From positions 1 through 46,232 of the forward strand of contig URNZ01000009.1 of the NCBI GenBank assembly GCA_900549405.1: DNA of 46,232 bases, written 5' to 3'. The notes beneath the pieces are model-generated. The model was not told the DNA's origin. It saw nothing but the letters and a program-made list of their open reading frames with translations, and made no database searches. A program made the position numbers and the translations under genes. Shown in pieces: positions 24,680 to 31,026 of this stretch. This stretch comes from an uncultured Eubacteriales bacterium. Its GTDB lineage: Bacteria > Bacillota > Clostridia > Oscillospirales > Oscillospiraceae. Position 1 is the stretch's first letter, and every line of letters starts with the position of its first letter.

Positions 24680-25015
24680 ATGGAAATGAAGTCTAACGTG
24701 GTCATCCTGTACGCTTCCCAGTATTCGATGAAGGACGAGAACGGGCGCCCCATGGAGGGCGTGTCCGCTGCCTACATCATTGGGGACAACCTGGCGCCGG
24801 TGATGCACCCCAACGGCGCCCTGGGCTGCCGCCCCGCCCGTGGCAGTCTGCCCCTGGGCTGCTGGTCCCAGCTGACCAAGGTCCCGGCCCTGTACTCCGG
24901 CACCTTCGACATGACCGTGGGCAGCGACGGCAAGGCCGTCATGAAGCTGGTGGACGTGCAATATGTGTCCGAGGTCCACCTGGACCTGGTAGGGGAGGGG
25001 GCGCAGAAGAAGTGA
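24680..25015 (+). CDS. Phage ssDNA-binding protein (gpV-like) candidate
   Basis: The protein is 111 aa, beta-rich, soluble, with ATG 24680 behind AAAGGTGG. The order of features follows M13 gpV-type OB folds: a first strand, a GRPMEGVSAAYIIGD hairpin (compare the Gly-Lys-Pro start of the gpV beta-arm), then VPALYSGTFDMTVGSDGK and VMKLVDVQYV resembling the GLYTVHL/SLMIDRLRLV strands of gpV. gpV coats replicated ssDNA before assembly. Sequence similarity is low, so the call rests on size, pattern and position between early and coat genes. Confidence 0.6.
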   Translation: MEMKSNVVILYASQYSMKDENGRPMEGVSAAYIIGDNLAPVMHPNGALGCRPARGSLPLGCWSQLTKVPALYSGTFDMTVGSDGKAVMKLVDVQYVSEVHLDLVGEGAQKK

Positions 25016-25158
25016 TGACCATCGCTTACTTCTGTCTGTGCTTCTCCGTCCTGGCTGCCCTGGTGGCCTGCTGGCGGCTGCTCAAGCGTGTGCAGCGGCT
25101 GGAGTACATCGTGGAGCACGCCCACCAGCCCCAGGCCCCCGCGGGCGGTTGGGTCTGA
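25015..25158 (+). CDS. Small single-span membrane protein (47 aa)
   Basis: ATG 25015 overlaps the stop of the ssDNA-binding candidate (TGATG), and its own stop overlaps the next ATG at 25158 in the same way. Residues 3-20 form one hydrophobic helix (IAYFCLCFSVLAALVACW), followed by the basic RLLKRVQR and a short Pro-rich tail. Too short for most gene finders. This matches the tiny virion-end proteins (gpVII/gpIX class) of filamentous phages in size and topology; that role is inferred. Confidence 0.65.
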   Translation: MTIAYFCLCFSVLAALVACWRLLKRVQRLEYIVEHAHQPQAPAGGWV

Positions 25159-25355
25159 TGGCTGCCGGAGATTGCCGGGGTTTCCCGGCCCAGTGTTACA
25201 AGTGTGCGGACAAGTTGTTTTGTTTGAAGTATCGTGAGGAGGTTGGCTATGTGGATAAAAATCGCCCCCTGTATCCTCGCCCTGGCGCTGCTGCTGACCC
25301 CCGTGTCAGCCGTCGAGGATGGCGGCGAGGAGACCCAGGACCCCGGCGCGGTTGA
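25158..25355 (+). CDS. Cysteine-rich small ORF overlapping the next gene
   Basis: ATG 25158 overlaps the previous stop (TGATG). The 65-codon frame begins with four cysteines, C6, C13, C16 and C22, spaced like a small zinc knuckle (DCRGFPAQCYKCADKLFC), then KYREEVGY. Beyond residue 31 it runs through the start of the membrane-protein gene at 25249 in another frame, and that part reads as Arg/Pro-rich out-of-frame sequence. Either a real overlapping gene with a disposable tail or a leader that couples translation to 25249. Confidence 0.45.
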   Translation: MAAGDCRGFPAQCYKCADKLFCLKYREEVGYVDKNRPLYPRPGAAADPRVSRRGWRRGDPGPRRG

Positions 25356-25563
25356 TGCCGTGGTGGAGGTCCTGGATAATGGGGGCGCTGATGATGGTAC
25401 TACGGCGGCGCCGGAGGTTCCCGAGGACCCCGCTGGGCCCACCGAACTGGATTATCTGGTGAGTATCAATACTTACATGACGTATCTGTTCGGCATTGGC
25501 GCGGTCTTTGTGTTTTACTTTGGCTGCCGTCTTATGTACAGGTTCCTAAATATATTTTTCTGA
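25249..25563 (+). CDS. Secreted acidic single-span protein, coat-protein-like
   Basis: The protein is 104 aa. I start at ATG 25249 with GAGGAGG 7 nt upstream. A signal peptide (residues 1-21, ALALLLTPVSA then cut) leads to an acidic, Gly/Asp/Glu-rich stretch (22-70) and a C-terminal hydrophobic helix (about 77-98) ending RLMYRFLNIFF. Signal, acidic ectodomain, helix, basic end is the plan of filamentous phage coat precursors, but the ectodomain is longer than in gpVIII. It may be a minor coat protein. It overlaps the cysteine-rich ORF by 107 bases. Confidence 0.7.
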   Translation: MWIKIAPCILALALLLTPVSAVEDGGEETQDPGAVDAVVEVLDNGGADDGTTAAPEVPEDPAGPTELDYLVSINTYMTYLFGIGAVFVFYFGCRLMYRFLNIFF

Positions 25564-25583
25564 CATGAAAGGAGAAGTTTGCT

Positions 25584-25733
25584 ATGCTGGCTACTGCGCT
25601 GGAAAACGTCACCCTGTCCGGTATCACTGCTGAGATTACCGGCGTTCTTCCCATTGTGCTGCCCGTGGCTGTCACTGTCCTGGCTCTGCGGAAGGGCATT
25701 TCCTTCCTGATGGGCACCCTGCGCGGCTGTTGA
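25584..25733 (+). CDS. Major coat protein candidate 1 (49 aa)
   Basis: ATG 25584 follows AAAGGAG. The 49-aa product has a short polar N terminus, one hydrophobic helix (VLPIVLPVAVTVLALRKG) and a basic end finishing in RGC. That is the gpVIII/Pf3 coat plan without a signal peptide, as in Pf3. It is a paralogue of the next gene: from about its second residue on the two align without gaps and share nearly all of the last 20 residues. Its basic C terminus would face the DNA inside the virion. Confidence 0.75.
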   Translation: MLATALENVTLSGITAEITGVLPIVLPVAVTVLALRKGISFLMGTLRGC

Positions 25734-25747
25734 TGGAGGTGTGAACT

Positions 25748-25939
25748 ATGCCTGTTGCTGCTGCTGAAACCGGGACCGCTGTTGCTTCCGTCCTGGCTAC
25801 TGCCCTTAAGGGCGTTTCCCTGGCTGGTATCACCACCGAGATCACCGGGGCTCTCCCCGTTGTGCTGCCGGTAGTGGTCACTGTCCTGGCCCTGCGGAAG
25901 GGTATCTCTTTCTTGATGGGGACCCTGCGGGGCTGCTGA
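25748..25939 (+). CDS. Major coat protein candidate 2 (63 aa)
   Basis: ATG 25748 follows GATGGAGG. It equals coat protein 1 plus 14 extra N-terminal residues (MPVAAAETGTAVAS); then VLATALKGVSLAG parallels MLATALENVTLSG and the helix and RKGISFLMGTLRGC tail are the same. Codons differ at many third positions, so the duplication is not recent. It is followed directly by a terminator, as gene VIII is in M13. Having two coat paralogues could allow a mixed virion or an end-cap variant. Confidence 0.75.
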   Translation: MPVAAAETGTAVASVLATALKGVSLAGITTEITGALPVVLPVVVTVLALRKGISFLMGTLRGC

Positions 25940-25950
25940 TTATCCCGTAT

Positions 25951-25986
25951 CGGGGCCGAGGCTTTATGCCCCGGCCCTATTTTTTA
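25951..25986 (+). terminator. Phage central terminator after the coat genes
   Basis: CGGGGC (25951-25956) pairs with GCCCCG (25968-25973), followed by CCCTATTTTTTATG. It lies between the coat pair and the minor coat gene. In M13 a terminator in the same place keeps coat mRNA abundant and downstream genes low. Confidence 0.75.
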
Positions 25987-26010
25987 TGTTTTTCTATGAG
26001 GAGTGAGAAC

Positions 26011-27507
26011 ATGAAGAAAAGAATTCTGTCCCTGCTGTTGTGCTGCTGCCTTCTGGCCGGGGCATTCCGGCCCACCCAGGCCCACGCCATCGCCGGAGTG
26101 GACGACGCCGCCCTGTTGGCTGCCGGTGGTGTGGCCCTGGTCGGCTCCCTCCTGGTAGCCGGAGGGGCAGCATTTAAATCCAACGACGATCTCCAGGCGG
26201 TGGCCCAGGATATCTATGACCGTTATATTCAGCCCTCTTCGGCCCTCCTTTCAGAGGTCACGGGCCTGGTCCAAGCCTGGTATAAAGGCGTTGGCTCCGG
26301 CGTAGTCTGCTGCGCCAATATCTCCACTCGCCTATGGCGTGCCGTCTGCGGCGACCCCGTGGCCGAGAACGTGGCAAGTGGTTATTATAACACTGTTGGT
26401 GGCATCACTACTTCGATTGCCGATGCTGATGCCGATTTATCTGATATCAATGCCCGTGGATATTCAACTTGTTCTTACGGTGGGCATGTGTACTCTTTTA
26501 CGGCTGATATTCGCAAAGATACTTATCGTACTTATGTATACCCTTATTTTGATGGTAAACGGATCGGGGAGGGTTGGATGTTCACCTATGCTTATGATCC
26601 TCATATAGTGTATTCTAAATTTTATGGGGCGCTTGGCGTGGAGTGTGGTAATAATATTGGGCTATTTAAAGACGTTAGTGCTGATGTGCCCGCTATAGCT
26701 TATCCTGCTGTTATAAGCTGGGGACAGGGATTATCTTATCCAACGGATAAGGATTTAATCCGCCCTGGTGATAAATCTGCTGTTGTGCAGCTGCCCAGCG
26801 ACTTGCCCCGGTATGGTGAGGATGGGGCCACGGTGGAGATGCCCGTTTTAGGCCTGACTCAGGAAGATTATCTTATCACTGGTAGCGATGTGCTTGCCCC
26901 GGATAAGGTGGACGAGGACGTTATCCTGGATGCTAAAACGGGGACTAAAGTGGGGGAGAGCAGCGGCGAGATCACCGAGCCGACTACTCCGGTTGCCGGT
27001 AATATCCTGGATTGGCTCAAGAACATCTTGAAGGGCTTGTTGGACGCTATTATTGCCCTGCTGACTGCTATCCGTGACGGTATCCTTTCCATTCCTCAGG
27101 CGATCGCTAAGGCTATCGCTGCCGTATTTACTCCCAGCGCGGAAGCAACAGCGAGTTTGCAGGGGATAGCAGCTGAACATCTGCCCATTGCTGCCGACCT
27201 GGCCGACATCTCTAACCGGGTCGTCTCCACCATCGAATCCCCCAGCGGCTCCGGCGGCCTGGGTTATACCCTGTCCGTGGACCTGGGTAAGCATGTGGGC
27301 GGCGGTTGGAGTGATACCGTTATCACGCTGCTGGATGTGTCCTGGTACAAGCCTTATAAGCCCCTGGTGGATGATACCATTGTGGGCCTGGCCTGGCTGC
27401 TGTTCCTCTGGAATCTTTACGGGGCACTGCCCTCTATCATCCATGGTATGGCCTCCGGCCTGAACGTCACCAGCCGAATAGATGATAAAGGGGGCTTTGA
27501 TTTATGA
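26011..27507 (+). CDS. Large minor coat/adsorption protein (gpIII-like)
   Basis: The protein is 498 aa. ATG 26011 follows GAGGAG; the longer frame from 25966 lies in the terminator. Residues 1-26 form a signal peptide (RILSLLLCCCLLAGA..TQAHA). A Ala/Gly-rich hydrophobic stretch (about 35-55) is followed by an exposed domain; residues about 123-260 are encoded by AT-rich DNA unlike the flanks and are rich in Tyr, Asp and Gly. A second amphipathic region (LLDAIIALLTAIRDGILS) and a final membrane helix (about 456-477) anchor it. Size, signal and anchor match the receptor-binding tip protein of inoviruses. No sequence homology to gpIII is visible. Confidence 0.75.
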   Translation: MKKRILSLLLCCCLLAGAFRPTQAHAIAGVDDAALLAAGGVALVGSLLVAGGAAFKSNDDLQAVAQDIYDRYIQPSSALLSEVTGLVQAWYKGVGSGVVCCANISTRLWRAVCGDPVAENVASGYYNTVGGITTSIADADADLSDINARGYSTCSYGGHVYSFTADIRKDTYRTYVYPYFDGKRIGEGWMFTYAYDPHIVYSKFYGALGVECGNNIGLFKDVSADVPAIAYPAVISWGQGLSYPTDKDLIRPGDKSAVVQLPSDLPRYGEDGATVEMPVLGLTQEDYLITGSDVLAPDKVDEDVILDAKTGTKVGESSGEITEPTTPVAGNILDWLKNILKGLLDAIIALLTAIRDGILSIPQAIAKAIAAVFTPSAEATASLQGIAAEHLPIAADLADISNRVVSTIESPSGSGGLGYTLSVDLGKHVGGGWSDTVITLLDVSWYKPYKPLVDDTIVGLAWLLFLWNLYGALPSIIHGMASGLNVTSRIDDKGGFDL

Positions 27508-27746
27508 TCGCTGACTTTTTTATCAATCTCATCAAGGGGTTTATCTCTACGCTGCCGGTGATCTCTCTGCCTACCGGCACGGCGGCGGCCTTTACTTATC
27601 TGGTCTCCATCGTGGCCTATATCAACGTGTTCCTGCCCCTGTCCCGGCTGGTCCCTATTCTGGCCCTTATCGTCCTGGTGAGAAACTTCAAGGTCGTTAT
27701 TGCTGTTCTGCGCTTTATCCTGTACTTTATTCCGTTCGTGGGGTGA
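27504..27746 (+). CDS. gpVI-like multi-span membrane protein
   Basis: The protein is 80 aa; ATG 27504 overlaps the minor-coat stop (ATGA). It is hydrophobic throughout with about two to three membrane segments (FINLIKGFISTLPVI; FTYLVSIVAYINVFLPL; VAVLRFILYFIPFVG-type end). It sits between the tip protein and the Zot ATPase, exactly where gene VI lies in M13 (III-VI-I). gpVI caps the virion end together with gpIII. Identity is from position and shape. Confidence 0.75.
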   Translation: MIADFFINLIKGFISTLPVISLPTGTAAAFTYLVSIVAYINVFLPLSRLVPILALIVLVRNFKVVIAVLRFILYFIPFVG

Positions 27747-27750
27747 TGAT

Positions 27751-28623
27751 ATGCTGCTTGTTTTGAAAACGCTCCTGGGGGTGTTCTGGACGCTCCTGAA
27801 GGTGCCTGTTTATATCCTCCTGGCCTTTGCTGCCCTGTTTGGCATGGCCTGTTTGCTCCAGGCGGCTCTTCTGGTGGCTCGAAAGGGGTACAGGATACCC
27901 AGGGTATCCCATGCCCCTAAAAAGCGCCCTGGGGTACTCCGTAGGCTTTTCTGGGATGCTCCCCGGCGTATTGTTGAGGATTGGTTGACCCGTGACCCGG
28001 ATTATTTCACTTATCAGGGGCTTCACATCTTCTGCGGGGAGCAGGGCAGCGGCAAGACTATGGCCCTGGTTGAAATGATGATGCGGATACAGCATGAGTT
28101 CCCAAAGTGCAAGTGTATCACTAACTTGGGCTATGCCCATGAAGATGACCAGTTGACCGATTGGCGGCAGCTGCTTACCTACAGCAACGGTCAGGCCGGT
28201 GTGATGGTCGGCATTGATGAGCTTCAAAACTGGTTTGCCAGCGGTCTGAATACCCTTCCGCCCGGTATGCTGGAGGTGGTCACCCAGAACCGGAAGAACC
28301 GGCGTATTATCCTGGGTACGTCCCAGGTGTTTACCCGTTTGGCTAAGGGGCTGCGGGAACAGGCCACCCTGGTTTATATGCCTATCACCTTCGCCGGAGC
28401 TGTGACCTGGGTCCGCGTCAGAAAGCCGGTCCTGGATTCCGAGGGTAACGTGGTCAAGTTTAATAACCGGGGTAGTTACTTTTTCGTCCATAGTAAAGAG
28501 CTTCGGGAAGCCTATGACACATACAAGGTCATTCATACTCTTGCCAAAGAGGGCTTTAAGGAGCAGCCCCCGGAGGTGGTCAATAAGACCGTTGTCAATC
28601 TGCAAAATGTTAAGCTGCGCTGA
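27751..28623 (+). CDS. Zot-type phage assembly ATPase (gpI-like)
   Basis: Zot/gpI ATPases drive extrusion of filamentous phage through the membrane. The protein is 290 aa from ATG 27751. Residues 5-44 hold one long or two short membrane segments, then a basic linker; Walker A is GEQGSGKT (96-103) and Walker B VMVGIDE (151-157), followed by NWFASGLN and TQNRKNRRIILGTSQ, as in the PF05707 Zot domain. The membrane part is at the N terminus, whereas in M13 gpI the helix follows the ATPase domain. No ribosome site stronger than GGGGTGATG is seen; coupling to the previous gene is likely. Confidence 0.92.
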   Translation: MLLVLKTLLGVFWTLLKVPVYILLAFAALFGMACLLQAALLVARKGYRIPRVSHAPKKRPGVLRRLFWDAPRRIVEDWLTRDPDYFTYQGLHIFCGEQGSGKTMALVEMMMRIQHEFPKCKCITNLGYAHEDDQLTDWRQLLTYSNGQAGVMVGIDELQNWFASGLNTLPPGMLEVVTQNRKNRRIILGTSQVFTRLAKGLREQATLVYMPITFAGAVTWVRVRKPVLDSEGNVVKFNNRGSYFFVHSKELREAYDTYKVIHTLAKEGFKEQPPEVVNKTVVNLQNVKLR

Positions 28624-28636
28624 TGGCCGCGCCCAG

Positions 28637-28746
28637 CCTGCGGGGGCCCCAGAGGGACCGCCGCAGGCGCGGAGCGCGGCGGGAGCGCGCAGCGCTCCTA
28701 TATATTAACTTGATTATAGTTAAACATTTCGCCGCGCACTCGCGGC
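28637..28746 (+). other. Cluster of hairpins before rep, candidate replication origin
   Basis: Three perfect stems lie between zot and rep: CCTGCGG (28637-28643)/CCGCAGG (28661-28667), GGAGCGC (28682-28688)/GCGCTCC (28692-28698), and GCCGCG (28731-28736)/CGCGGC (28741-28746). Between the last two an AT-rich inverted repeat TTAACT-N7-AGTTAA (28705-28723) interrupts the GC-rich DNA. HUH nicking sites usually lie in such a hairpin near rep; the exact nick cannot be read. Confidence 0.5.
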
Positions 28747-28764
28747 AGGGAGGAGGTGGCAGCG

Positions 28765-29937
28765 ATGTCTTTCAGCAAGATAGACAGCTTCGCTTGTCAT
28801 GATTGGGAGAAGGTGAAGGTCACGGAAATGGGGCATGTGACAGAGGTCCTATACATGGCCTTTAAAAATGACATCCCCCGTATTCTCAAGCTGGATAAGG
28901 ACCACTATGTGGTCATAGGTCCAGACGGAGATATCACGGGGGAGGTTAAGGAGTTTCAGCATTTTGAGAATCGGGCCAGCTCCGCGAATAGTCTCCGGCA
29001 GACCTTCCGCAAGCTGCGCAACATCATCAATTCCAATGTGGTGGACGTGGACCGGGTCCGATTTGTGACCCTTACATATGCCCAGCCGGACGGGGAACCG
29101 ATGCGGGATTCTGTGCGTTTGTTGAAAGATTTTGAGCACTTTCATAAGCGATTAAAGCGTTATCTGTCAGGGCAGGGGGTATCTTTGCCGGAGTATATCA
29201 ACGTTGTGGAGCCGCAGGCCTCCGGGGCTTGGCATTGTCATGTGCTCTACATATGGCCGGACGGGGAAGTTCCGTATTTGCCTAACGCCCTTATTCGGGA
29301 GATGTGGGGCCAGGGTTTCGTTACTGTCCGGGCCCTTCGGGATAAGCTGGGCCGGGCTTGTGACAACGTGGGCGCTTATCTGACGGCCTATCTCGGGGAC
29401 CTGGCTATACAGGAAGCCATGGACATCAATATGGATATCACGGCTTTCGAGGTGAAGGAGGTCCCGGATGAGGATGTGGGGGAGCGGAAAAGCAAGTACT
29501 TTTTGAAGGGGGCCAGGCTTTTTCTTTATCCTCCTGGTATGAATATATTTCGATGTTCCAGAGGTGTGAAGCGCCCGATTGAAGAGTTCCAAAGCTGGAA
29601 GGAGGCAAAAGAAAAAGCCAGCGCTGCAACGCTGACTTTTTCCTCGCATTTGCACCTGGGCTTTGAGAAAGGCCGGGTGAATGTCATATCCAAGAGATAT
29701 TATAACGATGCCATGTCGGGCCGTCAAGCTATAACTGACGGAATCCGTTATGATTTGGAGACTGGCGAGGTTGTGGACGATGAAAAAGCTGTCCATAGCT
29801 GGGATTCTGCGCCGCTGGTGGACGAGACGCAGCGGTGGATAAATCGGAACATTCGAGATCTCAAACCTTGGGAAGTTGACGACTTGCCTTGGCCTGTGGA
29901 TTATGATAAACTTGCAGAAGACGCAGGGGAGCGGTAA
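28765..29937 (+). CDS. HUH rolling-circle replication initiator (Rep)
   Basis: The protein is 390 aa. ATG 28765 has AGGAGG 8 nt upstream; GTG 28756 would overlap that site. Motif 1 is FVTLTY (100-105); motif 2 is WHCHVLY with the metal-binding HxH at 157-159; motif 3 is AYLTAYL with Tyr205 and Tyr209, of which at least one should form the covalent link to the nicked 5' end. These are the three motifs of HUH Rep proteins that start ssDNA phage and plasmid replication. The last ~150 residues have no recognised domain. It is the last phage gene; a GGGGAGC/GCTCCCC stem (29926-29946) surrounds its stop codon. Confidence 0.88.
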   Translation: MSFSKIDSFACHDWEKVKVTEMGHVTEVLYMAFKNDIPRILKLDKDHYVVIGPDGDITGEVKEFQHFENRASSANSLRQTFRKLRNIINSNVVDVDRVRFVTLTYAQPDGEPMRDSVRLLKDFEHFHKRLKRYLSGQGVSLPEYINVVEPQASGAWHCHVLYIWPDGEVPYLPNALIREMWGQGFVTVRALRDKLGRACDNVGAYLTAYLGDLAIQEAMDINMDITAFEVKEVPDEDVGERKSKYFLKGARLFLYPPGMNIFRCSRGVKRPIEEFQSWKEAKEKASAATLTFSSHLHLGFEKGRVNVISKRYYNDAMSGRQAITDGIRYDLETGEVVDDEKAVHSWDSAPLVDETQRWINRNIRDLKPWEVDDLPWPVDYDKLAEDAGER

Positions 29938-29958
29938 AGGCTCCCCATTGTGGATTAT

Positions 29959-29994
29959 TGTCAGGTCAACAAAATAAAAATTTTGTTGACCTGA
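29959..29994 (+). repeat. attR with complete dif-like palindrome
   Basis: 29961-29994 is a perfect 34-bp palindrome: half-site TCAGGTCAACAAAAT, spacer AAAA, and the exact reverse complement. Bases 29959-29980 are identical to attL. Combining the left host half (attL) with the right host half (attR) rebuilds a perfectly symmetric attB. Its form (two ~15-bp arms around a short AT centre) is that of an Xer recombination site. Confidence 0.85.
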
Positions 29995-30013
29995 GTGGAG
30001 GCTAAAACGCGAA

Positions 30014-31024
30014 ATGGACTATCGAACCGAGGCTCCACCCCTGATCCGGGACTTTCTGGTCTATCACGAGACCATCCAGGGCCATTCCCGGCAAACGGTG
30101 GATGAATACTATTTAGACCTGCGCAGTTTTGCGCGCTATTTAAAACAGGCGCGTGATCCGTCCCTGCGGTCCGTGCCCTTGGACCACATCCCGCTGGACG
30201 ACGTGTCCCTGGAGCTGTTTCAGTCGGTCACGCTGACGGATGTCTATTCCTACATGAACTTTCTCACCCGGGACAAAGGTCTGAACGCCGCGTCCCGGGC
30301 TCGGAAAGTTGCCACCATCCGTTCCTTTTATAAATACCTCACCAACAAGGCCAAACTGCTGACCAAGAATCCGGTCCAGGACCTGGACTCGCCCCGGCAG
30401 AAAAAAGCCCTGCCCAAATATCTCAGCCTGGACGAGAGCATTGACCTGCTGGAGTCTGTGGACGGCAAAAACGCCACCCGGGATTTCTGCATCCTCACCC
30501 TGTTTTTAAACTGCGGCCTGCGGATCTCTGAGCTGGTGAATCTGAATGTAACGGATGTTCGAGACAACCAGCTTCGGGTGCTGGGCAAGGGCAATAAAGA
30601 GCGCATCCTGTTCCTGAACGACGCCTGCGTCAAGGCCATCCAGGACTGGATGACAGACCGGAACGCCCTGACCCTCATCGACCAGAACGCCCTGTTCGTC
30701 ACCCTGCAAAACCGGCGGCGCATCTCAGTGGCGGCGGTGCACAAGCTGGTGAAGAAACATCTGGCCGATGCCGGGCTGGACAGCACCCAATATTCCGCCC
30801 ACAAGCTGCGCCACACGGCGGCCACTCTGATGCTGCAAAACGGCGTAGACGTGCGTACATTGCAGGAAGTTCTGGGCCACGACCACCTGAACACCACCCA
30901 GATCTACACCCACGTGGACAACGATGATCTCCGAGCCGCCGCCCGGGCCAATCCCCTGGCAGGTGTTAAAAAACGCCGAAAAGTTTTGGACTCAGGGGAA
31001 AACAACGATAATAGAAAAGAGTGA
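30014..31024 (+). CDS. Xer-type tyrosine recombinase next to its putative site
   Basis: The protein is 336 aa. The SAM-like core-binding N terminus (residues 10-120) leads to the catalytic domain with Arg170 (CGLRISEL), Lys192 (GKGNKER), His263 and Arg266 (HKLRHTAA), His289 (LGHDHLNTT) and Tyr298 (IYTH). It is longer than XerC/XerD (about 300) and close to single-recombinase XerS/XerH (about 355). It lies outside the prophage, 20 bp after a perfect palindrome, as xerS lies beside difSL. The ribosome site GTGGAG (29996-30001) touches the palindrome. It is followed by an overlapping SdpI-family gene. Probably the host chromosome-dimer resolvase that the phage borrows; a phage-independent integrase is less likely. 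Confidence 0.88.
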   Translation: MDYRTEAPPLIRDFLVYHETIQGHSRQTVDEYYLDLRSFARYLKQARDPSLRSVPLDHIPLDDVSLELFQSVTLTDVYSYMNFLTRDKGLNAASRARKVATIRSFYKYLTNKAKLLTKNPVQDLDSPRQKKALPKYLSLDESIDLLESVDGKNATRDFCILTLFLNCGLRISELVNLNVTDVRDNQLRVLGKGNKERILFLNDACVKAIQDWMTDRNALTLIDQNALFVTLQNRRRISVAAVHKLVKKHLADAGLDSTQYSAHKLRHTAATLMLQNGVDVRTLQEVLGHDHLNTTQIYTHVDNDDLRAAARANPLAGVKKRRKVLDSGENNDNRKE

Positions 31025-31026
31025 AA

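Larger units (their letters stand above)
23013..29994 (+). mobile_element. Filamentous phage (inovirus) prophage, about 6.95 kb
   Basis: Direct 22-bp repeats (23013-23034 and 29959-29980) bound 6,946 bp. Inside, in order, are a repressor (minus strand), a structured non-coding region, two small early genes, an OB-fold ssDNA-binding candidate, several tiny single-span membrane proteins, two paralogous coat proteins, a large secreted minor coat protein, a gpVI-like membrane protein, a Zot-type ATPase and an HUH replication initiator. That order and size match inoviruses. There is no integrase or secretin gene; an adjacent host Xer recombinase lies outside the right repeat. All genes look intact, so the element may be active. 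Confidence 0.92.

Noticed and set aside
23013..29994. Integrated plasmid or conjugative element
   Set aside because: No relaxase/T4SS genes; Rep, Zot, coat genes and size fit an inovirus.
30014..31024. Recombinase as part of the prophage
   Set aside because: It lies outside the right repeat, has host-like composition and sits beside the reconstructed attB; treated as host gene, though an integrase role cannot be fully excluded.
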